Source: a virus. Taken from it: 37,123 bases of DNA. Each line of letters starts with the position of its first letter. Position 1 is the stretch's first letter. Where the stretch lies: the IMG/VR virus record IMGVR_UViG_3300029319_000167, positions 1 to 37,123 of that record. The stretch is one strand, 5' to 3'. The translations under genes were made by a program, and so were the position numbers. The notes below the pieces were generated by a model that worked only from the letters and a program-made list of their open reading frames with translations, was not told the DNA's origin and ran no database searches. Below, in pieces: positions 5,376-16,600 of the stretch.

Positions 5376-5505
5376 GATTAAAGAACAGATAGCACGAGCT
5401 ACAGCACTTATGTCAGTAGTCGTATTGCTACTTATCGTAGCAATCAGCCCTCTCTATGTCACTATGGGTTTAATGACAAGAGAAGTTATGTCGCAGAAGG
5501 ATTAA
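5374..5505 (+). CDS. Small membrane protein, 43 residues
   Basis: ATG at 5374 sits back to back with the start of the minus-strand membrane gene, sharing the bases CATG. One hydrophobic segment (T-A-L-M-S-V-V-V-L-L-L-I-V-A-I-S-P-L) occupies residues ~10-28 with short charged ends. The frame continues open upstream only as antisense of the neighbour, so 5374 is the sensible start. The last 20 nt overlap the 3' end of the first tail-region gene on the other strand. It has no clear Shine-Dalgarno site, so it is less certain than its neighbours. Confidence 0.5.
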   Translation: MIKEQIARATALMSVVVLLLIVAISPLYVTMGLMTREVMSQKD

Positions 5506-5779
5506 GACTATCTGCACTTGCTTTCCATTTAGTAACTACATCAGATGTCCATGTAGCATTAATAATTGCTTGTACATCTGACGGATAACCACTTATATCT
5601 GTTTGGTTATATGTACCATCAGGAGAATAATAGCCATGAGTTATTGCGTGTCTGGTAAAAGTTTTACTTAATTGCACGCCATCTTTTGCTACGACAGTTG
5701 CTTGACGTAATTGTATTCCAAATTTGTCAACACCTACAACTTCAATTTTGTCGTAGTTAGTTTCTTCTGTTAATGCCAT
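5486..5779 (-). CDS. Tail-fibre-region hypothetical protein, 97 residues
   Basis: The pattern I-E-V-V-G then I-Q-L-R-Q-A-T-V-V-A-K-D-G-V-Q-L-S-K-T-F-T-R-H followed by V-Q-A-I-I-N-A-T-W-T is one I know from small genes at the end of tail fibre clusters in marine phages; it carries no named function. The N-terminal half should be beta strands and the C-terminal part helical. It is the last gene of the leftward late operon, 56 nt downstream of the fibre stop at 5836. The gap 5780-5835 shows no strong hairpin or promoter. Confidence 0.75.
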   Translation of the reverse strand: MALTEETNYDKIEVVGVDKFGIQLRQATVVAKDGVQLSKTFTRHAITHGYYSPDGTYNQTDISGYPSDVQAIINATWTSDVVTKWKASADSLNPSAT

Positions 5780-5835
5780 TAGGATTAATCTCCGATTAAA
5801 ACAGGTTTAGGCTTAGTTTACAGACGTAGCTCGGT

Positions 5836-7224
5836 CTATTCAATTCGATACCATCCATTAATGGCACAATCAAAACCAGACCCACCATTAGAACCACTAA
5901 AATCACTATGTCCAGTATTTATTCTCTTACGTATTCCATAATAATATTTTGATGATCCGTATGTATCTGCGTATACATTTTCTCCACCGCTAGAACAAGA
6001 GTTCATCCAACAACCTAAGTGTGATTCTAAAAGACTTTCAGTTCCACCTCTGTCTGCATAAAAAGGCATAATACCAAATATTATTCCATTTCCATTACTC
6101 GAACTATAACTTCCAATTTTTATTCTCATGTGAACGTAAACCATACTTCCAATCTTGACGTATTTACCTCCGTTATATGTCATGGTTGGAGCAGCGTTAG
6201 CATCACTACCACTACCAAGATATCCATAACCATTTAAAACATTTATGTTATCAATCGTACCTTCTTCGTAGTCATCTAAAACATTAGCGTCTGCTGTATC
6301 AGAGCCAAACAAAATACCGCCTTGAACCCTGACACCATTTGTTAGAGTTTCTAGTTTTTTTACGTTGTTATGATATAGCTCAACTGCTCCGTCTGGTATA
6401 AACTTAGCCATGTACTCACTTTGAGTTTTCATTATATCTACATTGTCACTTGCAGAACCACTTATAATTAAACGAGAACTTTCGTTTAATACTTTAGTTA
6501 AAGTTCCAGTATGCTCAAGTGTAAAATCATTTCCATCTCCAAGTCTTAGCTGTTCGCCATCAGTAATTTTAATATTGTTACCATTACTATCCAAGTCTCC
6601 ACCTAGCTGTGGACTTGTATCTTCTACAACATTGCTTAATCCACTAGCAGGGAGAGATTCAAAACTAGGGTCTGCTCCGTTGTTTGCTCTAAGAAATTTA
6701 CCATCATTATTAGTATCTCCATGTGGTAGCTTTGCAAGTGTTACTTGTTGATCTAATATGTTTTCTGCTTGGATTGCGTTGTCAGCTATTTGACCATTTG
6801 TGACACAATCATTAGATAATTTACTTGTTGTTATACTTCCATCTGCTACTGACCCTGCTATATTCAACTGCCCTGCCATACTGCTATGACTACTGCATTG
6901 GTAGTACAAAGTATCAGGTGCATCATGCGGTACTGTAAATACTATCTCTGTACCACCTGCACCACCATTGTTTGTAACTCCTGTGTTATAAGCATCATTC
7001 GTGCCACCATTAGCAATACTGGTTTTTATATAAAAAGGGTGTGCGCCATTACTATTTCTATTTTCAAAAATATAAGTATGACCTCTGCTAAGAGTTAACG
7101 TAGGGTCATTGACTGCACCGCTTAGTCCTGGCCCAGTAAAAGTGTAATCACTTGAACCATTAGCACCTAAGACATATCTAAGGGTATCTTCAATAGCCCT
7201 TGATGATACTTGTGTTAAAGGCAT
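5836..7224 (-). CDS. Tail fibre/receptor-binding protein with cupredoxin-like domain, 462 residues
   Basis: Residues ~25-123 look like a cupredoxin fold: G-H-T-Y-I-F-E-N then A-H-P-F-Y-I, and later Y-Y-Q-C-S-S-H-S-S-M-A-G. The possible type-1 copper ligands are H62, C110, H113 and M116; H-to-C spacing is 48, against 47 in plastocyanin. Residues ~124-300 hold fibre shaft repeats (S-I-T-T-S-K-L, D-T-S-P-Q-L-G-G-D-L-D-S, G-K-F-L-R-A-N-N-G-A-D-P). The C-terminal ~150 residues after L-D-D-Y-E-E-G-T-I are probably the receptor-binding tip. It likely forms a trimeric side fibre attached through the gp17-like protein. Whether copper is bound is unknown. Confidence 0.83.
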   Translation of the reverse strand: MPLTQVSSRAIEDTLRYVLGANGSSDYTFTGPGLSGAVNDPTLTLSRGHTYIFENRNSNGAHPFYIKTSIANGGTNDAYNTGVTNNGGAGGTEIVFTVPHDAPDTLYYQCSSHSSMAGQLNIAGSVADGSITTSKLSNDCVTNGQIADNAIQAENILDQQVTLAKLPHGDTNNDGKFLRANNGADPSFESLPASGLSNVVEDTSPQLGGDLDSNGNNIKITDGEQLRLGDGNDFTLEHTGTLTKVLNESSRLIISGSASDNVDIMKTQSEYMAKFIPDGAVELYHNNVKKLETLTNGVRVQGGILFGSDTADANVLDDYEEGTIDNINVLNGYGYLGSGSDANAAPTMTYNGGKYVKIGSMVYVHMRIKIGSYSSSNGNGIIFGIMPFYADRGGTESLLESHLGCWMNSCSSGGENVYADTYGSSKYYYGIRKRINTGHSDFSGSNGGSGFDCAINGWYRIE

Positions 7225-7226
7225 AG

Positions 7227-7541
7227 TTAACTCTTAGGATATTTGTCCTTAATTGTTTTTATATCTGCCTTCCAAGCGTCTATACCAGAATGATAAATTT
7301 TATCTAATTGGTCTGCTATTGAAGGATACTCTGCTCTTCTTTTAGACTTATAACTATTATTTTCTAAATCCCAAGCATCTTGTAATGCTTTTAATCCATT
7401 AGTGCAATCAGCTTCAGTAGGCTTAGAACCACCATCATGCACTATAAGATTTGCATAAATTTTATTTTTTGAGTCAGACCATCCAAACCATTGTCCTGTT
7501 CTCACTGTGACTAGATAGTCTTCGATATGTGTAGGTCTCAT
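7227..7541 (-). CDS. Tail-fibre-associated small protein, 104 residues
   Basis: The C-terminal half contains R-R-A-E-Y-P-S-I-A-D-Q-L-D-K-I-Y-H and A-W-K-A-D-I-K-T-I-K-D-K-Y-P, a signature common in small proteins encoded among fibre genes of marine and other phages; these are sometimes thought to be fibre tips or assembly chaperones. The N-terminus (R-T-G-Q-W-F-G-W-S-D-S-K-N-K) is beta-like. It lies 1-2 nt from both neighbouring fibre genes, so it is in the same transcript. Chaperone versus structural part cannot be decided from the sequence. Confidence 0.72.
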   Translation of the reverse strand: MRPTHIEDYLVTVRTGQWFGWSDSKNKIYANLIVHDGGSKPTEADCTNGLKALQDAWDLENNSYKSKRRAEYPSIADQLDKIYHSGIDAWKADIKTIKDKYPKS

Positions 7542-7542
7542 T

Positions 7543-8292
7543 TTAAGTGTCTCCTAATTTAGTAAACTGAAAAGTAGTATTATTCTCATTCGTGTGTCCG
7601 ATTAAATCTGTATTACTATTTGAACCTCTACATCCAAATTTAAGTTTATGAGTTGAGGTATCAGTAACATCAAACATAAACTGACAGTAAGAACTTTGAT
7701 AAGAACCACTACCATCTATATTGGCATAACCAAAAGCTACAGAATTATAAGAACTATTATTTTGGGTTATATGTATCTCTGTTTGACTCCAGTTAGCTTG
7801 GCTGTTAGCTGTATGAATTCCAATAAATTGAATCACATAAATTCCAGTTGAAGGAAATGTAAAAACACCACTACTTTCTGTCATTGAAGCTCCTATTCCT
7901 CCATAACTATAAGTATCAGCAATTTCAAAATTACTTGTTAAGAATGTATTACTACTAGGAATAGAAAAACTGGTAGTGAGTCTCCAAGTTTGTACCATTG
8001 TTATTCCAGCAGAATCATATGATAAGTTAGTTCCATCTGTTTTTAAAAACTTACCAGCATTGCCAGATTGAGAAGGTATAGGGTCTACTACACCTTTTGC
8101 CATATAATTCCAACTTGCGTGTGCTGTACCACCACTAGAAGGATTATTACCTGTAGAGTTAGCAACGCAAATATACGTTGACGTTATACCTGAGTCTGTA
8201 AATTCAACAATATCATCTACTGTATAAGCAGTAGAGTTGTTGTAAGTACCTCGCCAGACTAATTTAATTTTGCCGAGATCAATAGTTGCCAT
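7543..8292 (-). CDS. Tail fibre protein with carbohydrate-binding-like and C1q-like parts, 249 residues
   Basis: Residues ~10-65 (V-W-R-G-T-Y-N-N-S-T-A-Y-T-V-D-D-I-V and later T-Y-I-C-V-A) resemble the small CBM5/12-type chitin-binding fold that often begins phage fibre accessory proteins. A linker G-K-F-L-K-T-D-G-T-N-L-S-Y matches a module of the 794-residue fibre. The C-terminal ~150 residues contain V-F-T-F-P-S-T-G-I-Y-V-I-Q-F, the kind of strand pair found in C1q/TNF-like jelly rolls, a common receptor-binding fold. It sits one base from the main fibre gene and probably decorates it. Domain calls are by pattern only. Confidence 0.75.
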   Translation of the reverse strand: MATIDLGKIKLVWRGTYNNSTAYTVDDIVEFTDSGITSTYICVANSTGNNPSSGGTAHASWNYMAKGVVDPIPSQSGNAGKFLKTDGTNLSYDSAGITMVQTWRLTTSFSIPSSNTFLTSNFEIADTYSYGGIGASMTESSGVFTFPSTGIYVIQFIGIHTANSQANWSQTEIHITQNNSSYNSVAFGYANIDGSGSYQSSYCQFMFDVTDTSTHKLKFGCRGSNSNTDLIGHTNENNTTFQFTKLGDT

Positions 8293-8293
8293 G

Positions 8294-10678
8294 TTAGATA
8301 GTTGCGATTAGCTTACCATTTGCATTTAAGCTAAAGGTAAAACCTGTAGCTGCAAAAATAACATCTTCAAAGTTATCATAATCTGTTCCAGATATATTGT
8401 CCACACCGCCATTAGTGCTTGTCACGATAAGATTGCCATTACTATCTGTATTAAATCCATACACTTCTGGGGAAGATGCCTTTGCAAAACTTAAGTTACC
8501 AGCTCCATCTGTTTTTAAAAATTCCCCTGCACTCCCATCTTCGGGAAGAATATAATTACTATCTTTAGTAAGTGTTGTTGGTGCGTCAAATGAAATACCA
8601 TAAGTATTGCTAGGGTCATTATCCCAATTAACTTTTCCATTTATTTCTACAACATCATTAGTAGAAGTAAGAACCCCACTATTACCATTAGGATATACTA
8701 AGCTATCATTACTTATTGTCTCAAACGTAGGATCTGCACCATTATTAGCTCTTAAAAATTTGCCATTATTACTAGATGTACCATGCTCTAATTTTGCAAG
8801 TGTTATAGCTTCGTCTTGTATTTTTTGTGTTGATATAGAATTGTTTTGTAGGATTGCGTTTGTTACTGTGTTGTCGCTTGGAGTTCCAATGTTTACAGTA
8901 GAACCCATTACGACAGCGTGATAGCTTGCACCAGTAGGAGGTGCAGCAGCCAGCTTAACTGTTGTACCATCTAAAGCAAAGCCTTCTCCAGGAGTAGATG
9001 TACCAGCGTTAGGTTTCTGTAGTACACCTTCTATTATTAGTAATATTTGCTGGGCTGAAGTAGGTGCATTACTAAGGGTAAAGTTTGTAGTACTGCCATC
9101 AAATGCAGGGCTAAGTGTAGATATAAAGAAGTTACCTATACTTTGTGTCTCTTCAAACGCACTTGTAGTTCCGTTATAAACATACAATTTACCTAAAGTT
9201 GTATGCCAAAATAAATCTCCAGAGTCATTATTAGTTGTAGGAAAACTAGAACCTACTCTATATCTTTCTCCAAAATCATTTATGTCTCCACTTAAACCTA
9301 CCAGGTCATCTTCTTTAAGAGTTGCTTTATGGTATGTATAGTTTTGACCTGATCCTGTAGAAACGACAAGAAATCTAACACCAGCAGCAACACTAGATCC
9401 ACGAAAGTTTGTGGCAATACCAGATATATTTACTGTTGTTCCGCCTACTGTTTGACCAGATGCAGTTCCAGTACTGCTGACAGCCATTCCGCCAGCGTCC
9501 GCAATACTTATTACGACACCTGATTGTGGTTGAGTATTAGGAAAAGAACTTTCATTTGCTATTGCTTCCAAACCACCAATAGGTGCTAACTGTGCAGCTA
9601 CATAATCTACGATTGCTCCACTTGTAGGAAACTTAGTGTCGTCATCAGTTACAGATGTTGCTTTTTGCATACCATCTAACTGGTTAAGATCTGCTATATC
9701 AGATGTAAGAGCAGTAGTATCCGCTAATTTTGAAGCTGTACCAGATTGCATAGTTGCTAAAGTTTGCAGCTCTGCATCTGCTAACTTGTTATTAGTAACT
9801 GAGCTATTTGCTATTTCACTTGTGCTAACTGAGTTTGGTGCAAGATGACTAGCATCCAAAGGACTACCAGCTATAAGTGATTTTATCTCTGCTATTGTTT
9901 GATCGGTAGTTGCATTTGCCTCGATAGCATTTAGCTTTGCAAGTAAGGCATCAGTAAAAGAGTTTGTATCAGAGTTTGCTTCGTAAGCTGTTTTTATCTC
10001 TGCATTTGTTTGATCTGCAGTTGCTCCACTTTCTATTCCATCTAGTTTTGTACCATCAGCAGATACATCCCTTCCGTCAACAGTTCCAGATGTAGCGATA
10101 TTCTGACTACCAAAATCAGGAGATATTTTAGTTCCATCTATAGCTGCGCTTGCGTTTACGTCAGCATTAACAATACTTCCATCTGCAATTTGTGTTGACG
10201 TAATACTACCGACTCTTTCTAAAAATGCTTTAGTTACTGCATCTTGAGCATTAGTAGGATCTGAAACATTGATTATCGGCTTATTCTGTGCGTCTTGTCC
10301 TTGCGGTGTATTTTGAATACCTAAAGCAGCTTCATCTTTAGCCTCTTGTATTCCGTATAGCAGTTGTAATACAGCAGTATCCAGGTCGGCAGCAGTTAAA
10401 GTAGAGCCATCTACAAAATCAACAAGGGCATTAGTTAATGGAGTGTCTCTGCTAATCTCAATAAGCACTCCAGTTTTAGGCGCACCAGTAGCTTCTTGAG
10501 TAGATGTTGCTGAACTAAGAGTATTAAACTCAATAGTCGTATCATTTACAAAGGTAAAGTCAGTATTAGCTACTAAGCCAAGTGCGACAACTATATGATC
10601 CTTTTTGACGTATGGAAAAGGAATTGTAAATTGTTTGGTAGATCCGTTTCCAGTACCAGTAAATGAAGCAAAAGGCAT
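8294..10678 (-). CDS. T7 gp17-like tail fibre protein, 794 residues
   Basis: The first ~130 residues (F-T-G-T-G-N-G-S-T-K-Q-F-T-I-P-F-P-Y-V then I-E-I-S-R-D-T-P and L-T-A-A-D-L-D-T-A-V-L-Q) are the T7 tail fibre N-terminal domain that attaches the fibre to the tail tube. The middle is a long shaft of short repeats such as I-K-T-A-Y-E-A-N-S-D-T and S-I-T-S-T-Q-I-A-D-G-S-I, and two linker modules, G-K-F-L-R-A-N-N-G-A-D-P and G-E-F-L-K-T-D-G, occur near the end. It is longer than T7 gp17 (553). TAATG overlap with the giant ejection protein gene couples it to the virion operon. Distal fibre genes follow it. Confidence 0.9.
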   Translation of the reverse strand: MPFASFTGTGNGSTKQFTIPFPYVKKDHIVVALGLVANTDFTFVNDTTIEFNTLSSATSTQEATGAPKTGVLIEISRDTPLTNALVDFVDGSTLTAADLDTAVLQLLYGIQEAKDEAALGIQNTPQGQDAQNKPIINVSDPTNAQDAVTKAFLERVGSITSTQIADGSIVNADVNASAAIDGTKISPDFGSQNIATSGTVDGRDVSADGTKLDGIESGATADQTNAEIKTAYEANSDTNSFTDALLAKLNAIEANATTDQTIAEIKSLIAGSPLDASHLAPNSVSTSEIANSSVTNNKLADAELQTLATMQSGTASKLADTTALTSDIADLNQLDGMQKATSVTDDDTKFPTSGAIVDYVAAQLAPIGGLEAIANESSFPNTQPQSGVVISIADAGGMAVSSTGTASGQTVGGTTVNISGIATNFRGSSVAAGVRFLVVSTGSGQNYTYHKATLKEDDLVGLSGDINDFGERYRVGSSFPTTNNDSGDLFWHTTLGKLYVYNGTTSAFEETQSIGNFFISTLSPAFDGSTTNFTLSNAPTSAQQILLIIEGVLQKPNAGTSTPGEGFALDGTTVKLAAAPPTGASYHAVVMGSTVNIGTPSDNTVTNAILQNNSISTQKIQDEAITLAKLEHGTSSNNGKFLRANNGADPTFETISNDSLVYPNGNSGVLTSTNDVVEINGKVNWDNDPSNTYGISFDAPTTLTKDSNYILPEDGSAGEFLKTDGAGNLSFAKASSPEVYGFNTDSNGNLIVTSTNGGVDNISGTDYDNFEDVIFAATGFTFSLNANGKLIATI

Positions 10679-13600
10679 TAACCTGTCCTAACGTCTGTGT
10701 TTACTATAGATCGCCAAGCCTCGACTTGGTTAGGGAAATCATTAGTAGTTTGTGCTACTTCTTTATTTAATATTCTATTTTCATTTTGTAAATGTTGCAA
10801 ATATGGTCTTGTATTAATGAAATATCTTCTTGCTGCATCCCTGTATTTTTTAGCTAGTTGGTCTATAGCATATAATTTTGTCAGCATTGCACGTTTTGAC
10901 ACTATATTTCTAGGCAAACCAGTTGCGTCAAATTCTGGATCATAGTCAGGTAATTCTTTATAGGCATCACTATTAATTAATCTTTCCAGGTCTTGCGCAA
11001 AAGTTAAGCCACTTCCGTTTGGATCTTTGAGAGTAGTCATAAGTTCTCTAAACTCCATAAATTCCTGGTTACTCATTACATAACCTTTAATACCTAAGCT
11101 AGTTCTTGTACTAAATCTTGGGTATGCACCAAAACCATGTAGCCTGGATAACTCTTTATAAACAGTTCCGTTTCTTTCTTTTGTTGGTCTAAACATTGCC
11201 AATGGATGTATGTTCATTACCAATGATCTTAAAAGAGGATTTTTGATATTTTCAGCTCCATAGGCATAGTCATATTCTACTGGCTGTCCATAAATAGGAT
11301 CTAGTTCTGGTGTTCCAAATAGATTTTGTAATCCAGGTATTTCACTTAATAACTCCATTGCAAGGTCGGATGCTGTTGCATACCAGGTTCTTTCTCCTGT
11401 TGTTGCATTTACCGATTCATTTATTAAATATCTTTTATTATCAAATCCAATTCTTGTTTGCCTTAACAAAGCTAATGGCATTTTCATGTAACGAGCAATA
11501 GTTGTTTCAAGCATATTGCGTTTACCAGTATGTATATATTGGTTGCCACTTTCTTCTGTTTGCATTAATTCTGTAATTAAATCATAAAAATTACCAATAT
11601 TAGCCATAACACTTTTTCTAAAATAACCAACAGTATTTTCTTTAACAGTATCCCCTATAGCTTTAGCTGCTGTGTAACCATCAAATCTTCTTAAGGTATG
11701 AGCATTAGCAATAATATATGCTTCCTGAGCCTTATCGCTGTAGCTAATTTCATCATTTTCTGTATATGGTATTTCAAATTGATCGTCTCTAGGCATACGT
11801 TTTATAGCATCTACATATCCTCCTATTGAACCAAAAATAAAACTAGCGGTATCAAACATATCTAATGAATACCAATCTGACCATTCATTACTTCCAGGAG
11901 TTCTAAATCTTATTGCGTTTGGAGGTCTGTGCATATATCTATTTAATCTATCTTTATTAGGGTTTGTACTTTGTGGACCACTAAATTCAACAAGTCCTGT
12001 AGCTACAGCTCCAATACCTAGCGCAAACAAATGCTGACTTGTAGCTATTTCCCCTATAGCTCTTTCTCTTTGGAATAAATCTTCTGATGTTATATCTCTC
12101 CAATAACTATCTACCAATCTGTTAGTTGGTAAAGGCAAATGCCTTAATGCGCTTTTTACCAGGTTTAAAGGAGTTCTGTTTGTTGGGAATACGACACCTA
12201 AAAGGGGTACTGCTCTTGTAGCTTTATGTATTCTTTTTGAAGGATAATTTAAAATTCTTTGACCAAGTTCATCAAAGCCTGTTTCAGTAGAAGATAAACC
12301 TTTTCCAAAGCCTCTAAATTGATCGTTAGTAGGTTCAGATGCCTTAGTAAAATATTCTAAATTGTTTAAATCTTCGTCATTTCTATATTGTTCCGCAAAT
12401 TCTAAAATGTCCTCTGGTTGTGTTAATCCTTTTTCTTGCGCCCTTCTTATTCCGTATTCAACTGTTCTTTCATTTCTATCGACCTCTATGCTATCGGTAA
12501 AGTTTACATAATCAACAGCCTGTCTTGCGTGAACACTATCCATAAATCCACCTTTTATTACGCTTCCATCTGGCATTTCTACATCTGCTAATGATCTATT
12601 TAATGCTGCTTCTGCTTTTTTATGTGCCTCGTTAAATATTCTAGGGTCGTGCATATCAAATCCTTGCGCCATCTTTTGAAATAATTCTTGCTCCATTAGC
12701 CTGGCATATTCATAGGAAGGTGCAACTGTCATACCAACTAACGTATCTAACCCACTCATAACTCTCGAAGCTCCTGATCCAAAAGTAGTTTTAACTCCTT
12801 TAGTTAAATAATGTGTTGCCAATATTACTGGATTTGTTTCTGGATTTGTTAAGTGTTTAGCTACACCCTTACCTCCACTTAACATTCTCCTTGCTTCGTC
12901 ATCTATTTCTTCTTGAACATAATCATCAAATCTTCTTATTTTTGGTTGTTTATTTGGATTTTTACTTTTTCTATAGCCATCTGCCTCGAAATAACCTCTA
13001 TTGATATTTCCAAAAACTTCATCATGTTTTACAGCAGATAAAGCCAGCCTAAAAGCGTGTGCAGCATGAACAAAATATCTAAGATACATAGTCATATTTA
13101 GTTGTTGTCTCATTTTTGCCATTCTTGCTCCATCCATATCTCCAGCAGCTAAAGCCTTGCGTTTTGTCTTTCCAGCTCCCATAAATTGAGAATAAGGTAA
13201 AGTAACAGCTCTAAATAAACTGCCACCTAAAACTTTTCCAAGTGTTGCAGAGTTCAAGAAAATACCATTTCTTGCTATTTGAGCAATTTTTTCTTGCGTT
13301 AACTGACCTTTACCTACATTGTCTAAGCCTTTAGCAAAATTAGTCATAAAATTATTCATTGACTTAGTTCTGTCTTTATACAAATAAAGTGATTCAGCAA
13401 TAATTTCCATAATTTCTCTAGCTCTTTTTGTAGGTTTGTTATTCATAACGCTTTCATAATCTTTTTTACTCATTAAGTTTTCAAAAATGTTTTCTTGTTC
13501 TAATACAGCTTTTTTAAATACACCAGGAATAGATTGTTGTTCTGGCATATCTGCTGGATCTGAACCTTCTTGTATTTGCGCTTTTGAGTTAATTATTTTA

Positions 13601-16600
13601 TTAGCTTGATTATTGTCAGGAACATAAATAATGTCGCCTGGCTGACCAAACTCTGTACCATCTACTCTAATTCCTTGATATTTCTTAGAAGCTAAATATT
13701 CAGCTAATGCTCCTTTTTGTTCAGCAGTTAATTTGCCATCTAAAACAGCACCAACATTTTCTATATTTAATTCTTGCAATAATTTAGAAAGTGATTTATT
13801 TTGAGAAGTTAAATCAAGAATCATAATATCTGCATTTACGACTCCATCTACATAAGTACTTTTCTCTCGGACTTCTCCTCCGTCCATAGATTTAAAATAT
13901 GTACCTTTTCCTAGTCCTTTATCCTGGACTAATCCAGCTTCCTCTACTCCTTTTTCAAGAGCTGTCGTACCTGTTTTTGTTGTAGCTACATCTACTTCTA
14001 TATGCTGGTATGGAGGTATAAACATTTCTTGACCGCCCAAGAAATCCATTTGTTGCATCCTTAAGTTTTGCGCAGAAGGTCTATTAACCTCAGCTATTGC
14101 AACGCTTACCTTCATTGCATCTTCCCATAAAGATATTAATAATGATTTTGATGTACTATCGTTAGGATTTAGTTTTATATCTAACGCTACTTCTTTCATC
14201 TGCTGTATCTGTACGTCTCTTTGTAAGATTATTGCTGCCTGGGCGACTTGTTTTTGCAATGCGTTTTTATCTCCTCTCATTGCTTTTTTGTGCAAAGCTA
14301 ATATTTCGTCTGTTCTAAAATTACTTTCTGTTATTAATTGCAAGCCTAATCTTTTCATGTTTTCCATAGTAAAAGAAGGTACTTTTGTAGCATCTTCTCT
14401 TGTTCCTAATAGTTCAAACAAGCTAGTTTCAAACGCTTTATTAGTAGCAATTAAATCGGCTTCGCTAGTCGGTATATATTTCTTGCCATCTGGATTTAGT
14501 TTTCTGTTTATTAATCTTCTATATAATCCGTCCATAGCTTCTTCAATAGTCATATCTCCGTCTCTTATTGCAACCTTTATAGTCTCTAAGTTTTCTGTAA
14601 ACTCGTCTGGATTTAATGCAAAACTAGCTGGCTCTGGAGCTGTGTTGCCTGGTATCTTTTGAGCAAAGCGTTCAGATCTAGGAGTTCTTTCTGCCAACCT
14701 TCCAGCTTGTGCGTCTCTAAATATATCTTTGTAAGTTTTAAAGCCATAACCCGAAAGTTTGTTATTTATTTTTTCTGCAATTTCTTGTAATTTTTTGAAT
14801 GGTTGTAGCCAAGTAGGTTCTTTAGCAAAGTCAAGCTCGTCAAATACTGAAAAAGCAAATGCCTGGACTTCTCTTTCACTCATTCTTTTAGCACCATATA
14901 AATATTTTTGATGCTTAGGATAAAAAGATGCAACTATTTCTCTTAACTGTCTATCAACTGCTGGACTATCTAATAGTTTTTGCTCTTTAAGAGTTAAATA
15001 TCTATCTTGTATTCTATGGAATGATTCATGTCTCAATGTCTGCATCATTGATCCAAAATTTATAAAATGACTTTTGTAAGTCATTGCAAGAACTATTAAA
15101 TCTTTTTGAGGAGTTGAACCGAACCTAAATAAACCTTTAGCTCTACCAGTTTTACCTATTGCACTAGGAGGTAAACCATAAGCTGATGCTGCCTTTGCAC
15201 TTATCTTGGGTTCGATAGCATCAACAAGACGTAAGTTTTGGACATTCGCACCAGCAATTCTTCTAGCTATATCAACTAATTCTTGCGCCTGTTGCTCAGT
15301 AAGATTTACGTCAGAATAAACATGATCGTTACCCATGTTTGTATATATATCATCTTCAAGCGCAAACTCTAATTGCTCATTGTTTTTAGGATCTAATGGG
15401 TCAAAGTTTTTAGGATTTGTCGATTCTTTATATTCTTTGTTGTATTTAGCCTGGAGTTTTTCGTTTGCTTTTCTTACGTTTTCGTTTTCTATCTCTCTTA
15501 AATTATCTAATTCAAAATCTCCATCATCAGCTCTAGGATCTCTTTGAACATACCCATCCCCATCAACATAATTATTTCTTATATTTACTGTGCCATCTTT
15601 ATTAACACTACCTTTCTTAACTAATGGCTCTCTCATTATTTCTGTATAAGCCATGCTGTTTCTTAAGGTAAGTTCTCCGTCAGCAAATTCAGCAGCAGCG
15701 CTTAAACTCTTTAGTTCGTTTTTCATAGCCATATATGCCTTATGTCTTGCACCAGAACTAATCCCAATTTCGTCTAAGAAAGCATTAAATTCAGCATCCT
15801 TTTTAGATTTTTTACCCCACCTATTACCTGTAATATAAATAGCTCTATCAATATCGTTAGCAAATGCAATTGTATATTGACCATATCTAGGCTTTGCTGT
15901 TCCAGCCCATTTAGTAGAATTAAAATTTAACTTAGGATATTTACGCATTAAGATTGGATATAGTAATCCAAAATCTGCGTCATTTAATTCCGAAGCAGAA
16001 TTAAACTTATAGCCTCCTTCAGTTATATATGGAAAAGTTTTTCTTTTTGTAGATGTAACTTTAGCGTCTAATGTCTTACCAATTTTTGAATGGTTTTTGT
16101 TTAGCGAGCCATTATTAGCTACTAATTCATCTTCCAGGTCAAATATTTCTTGTTCTGTATATCCCTGCAATAATTCATCTTTTTCTTTATTTACGACTTT
16201 TTGTACTTCTTCTCTTTTAATTGGCTCAGGTTTTTCGTTTCTTAAAAGATCGTTAGCTTTTTCATTCAACTTAGTATCAATTTCTTTTTGTACTCTTGCT
16301 GGTTCTGATTCAATTTTAGTTAAGGGTGCGTCATCCCCTGCCATAGTTGTTTTTATTAATTCAAAATTATCTTTTACTATTTGTGTTGCTGATATTGGGC
16401 CAGTTTTCATTGAAAGAGCTAATTCATTAATTAATCTGTTTGTATCTGAAACTGAATACGCTAAACCCTCAAACCTTTCAACTTGTCTTTCTGCCTCAAG
16501 CCTTCTATCAACTGAATCGTCATAAGAAATTTTATTGCCTTCTACTTTTTCAATAGCCGCTTTTTTATTTTTTTGCGTTACAGCTCTTAAACCACTTATT

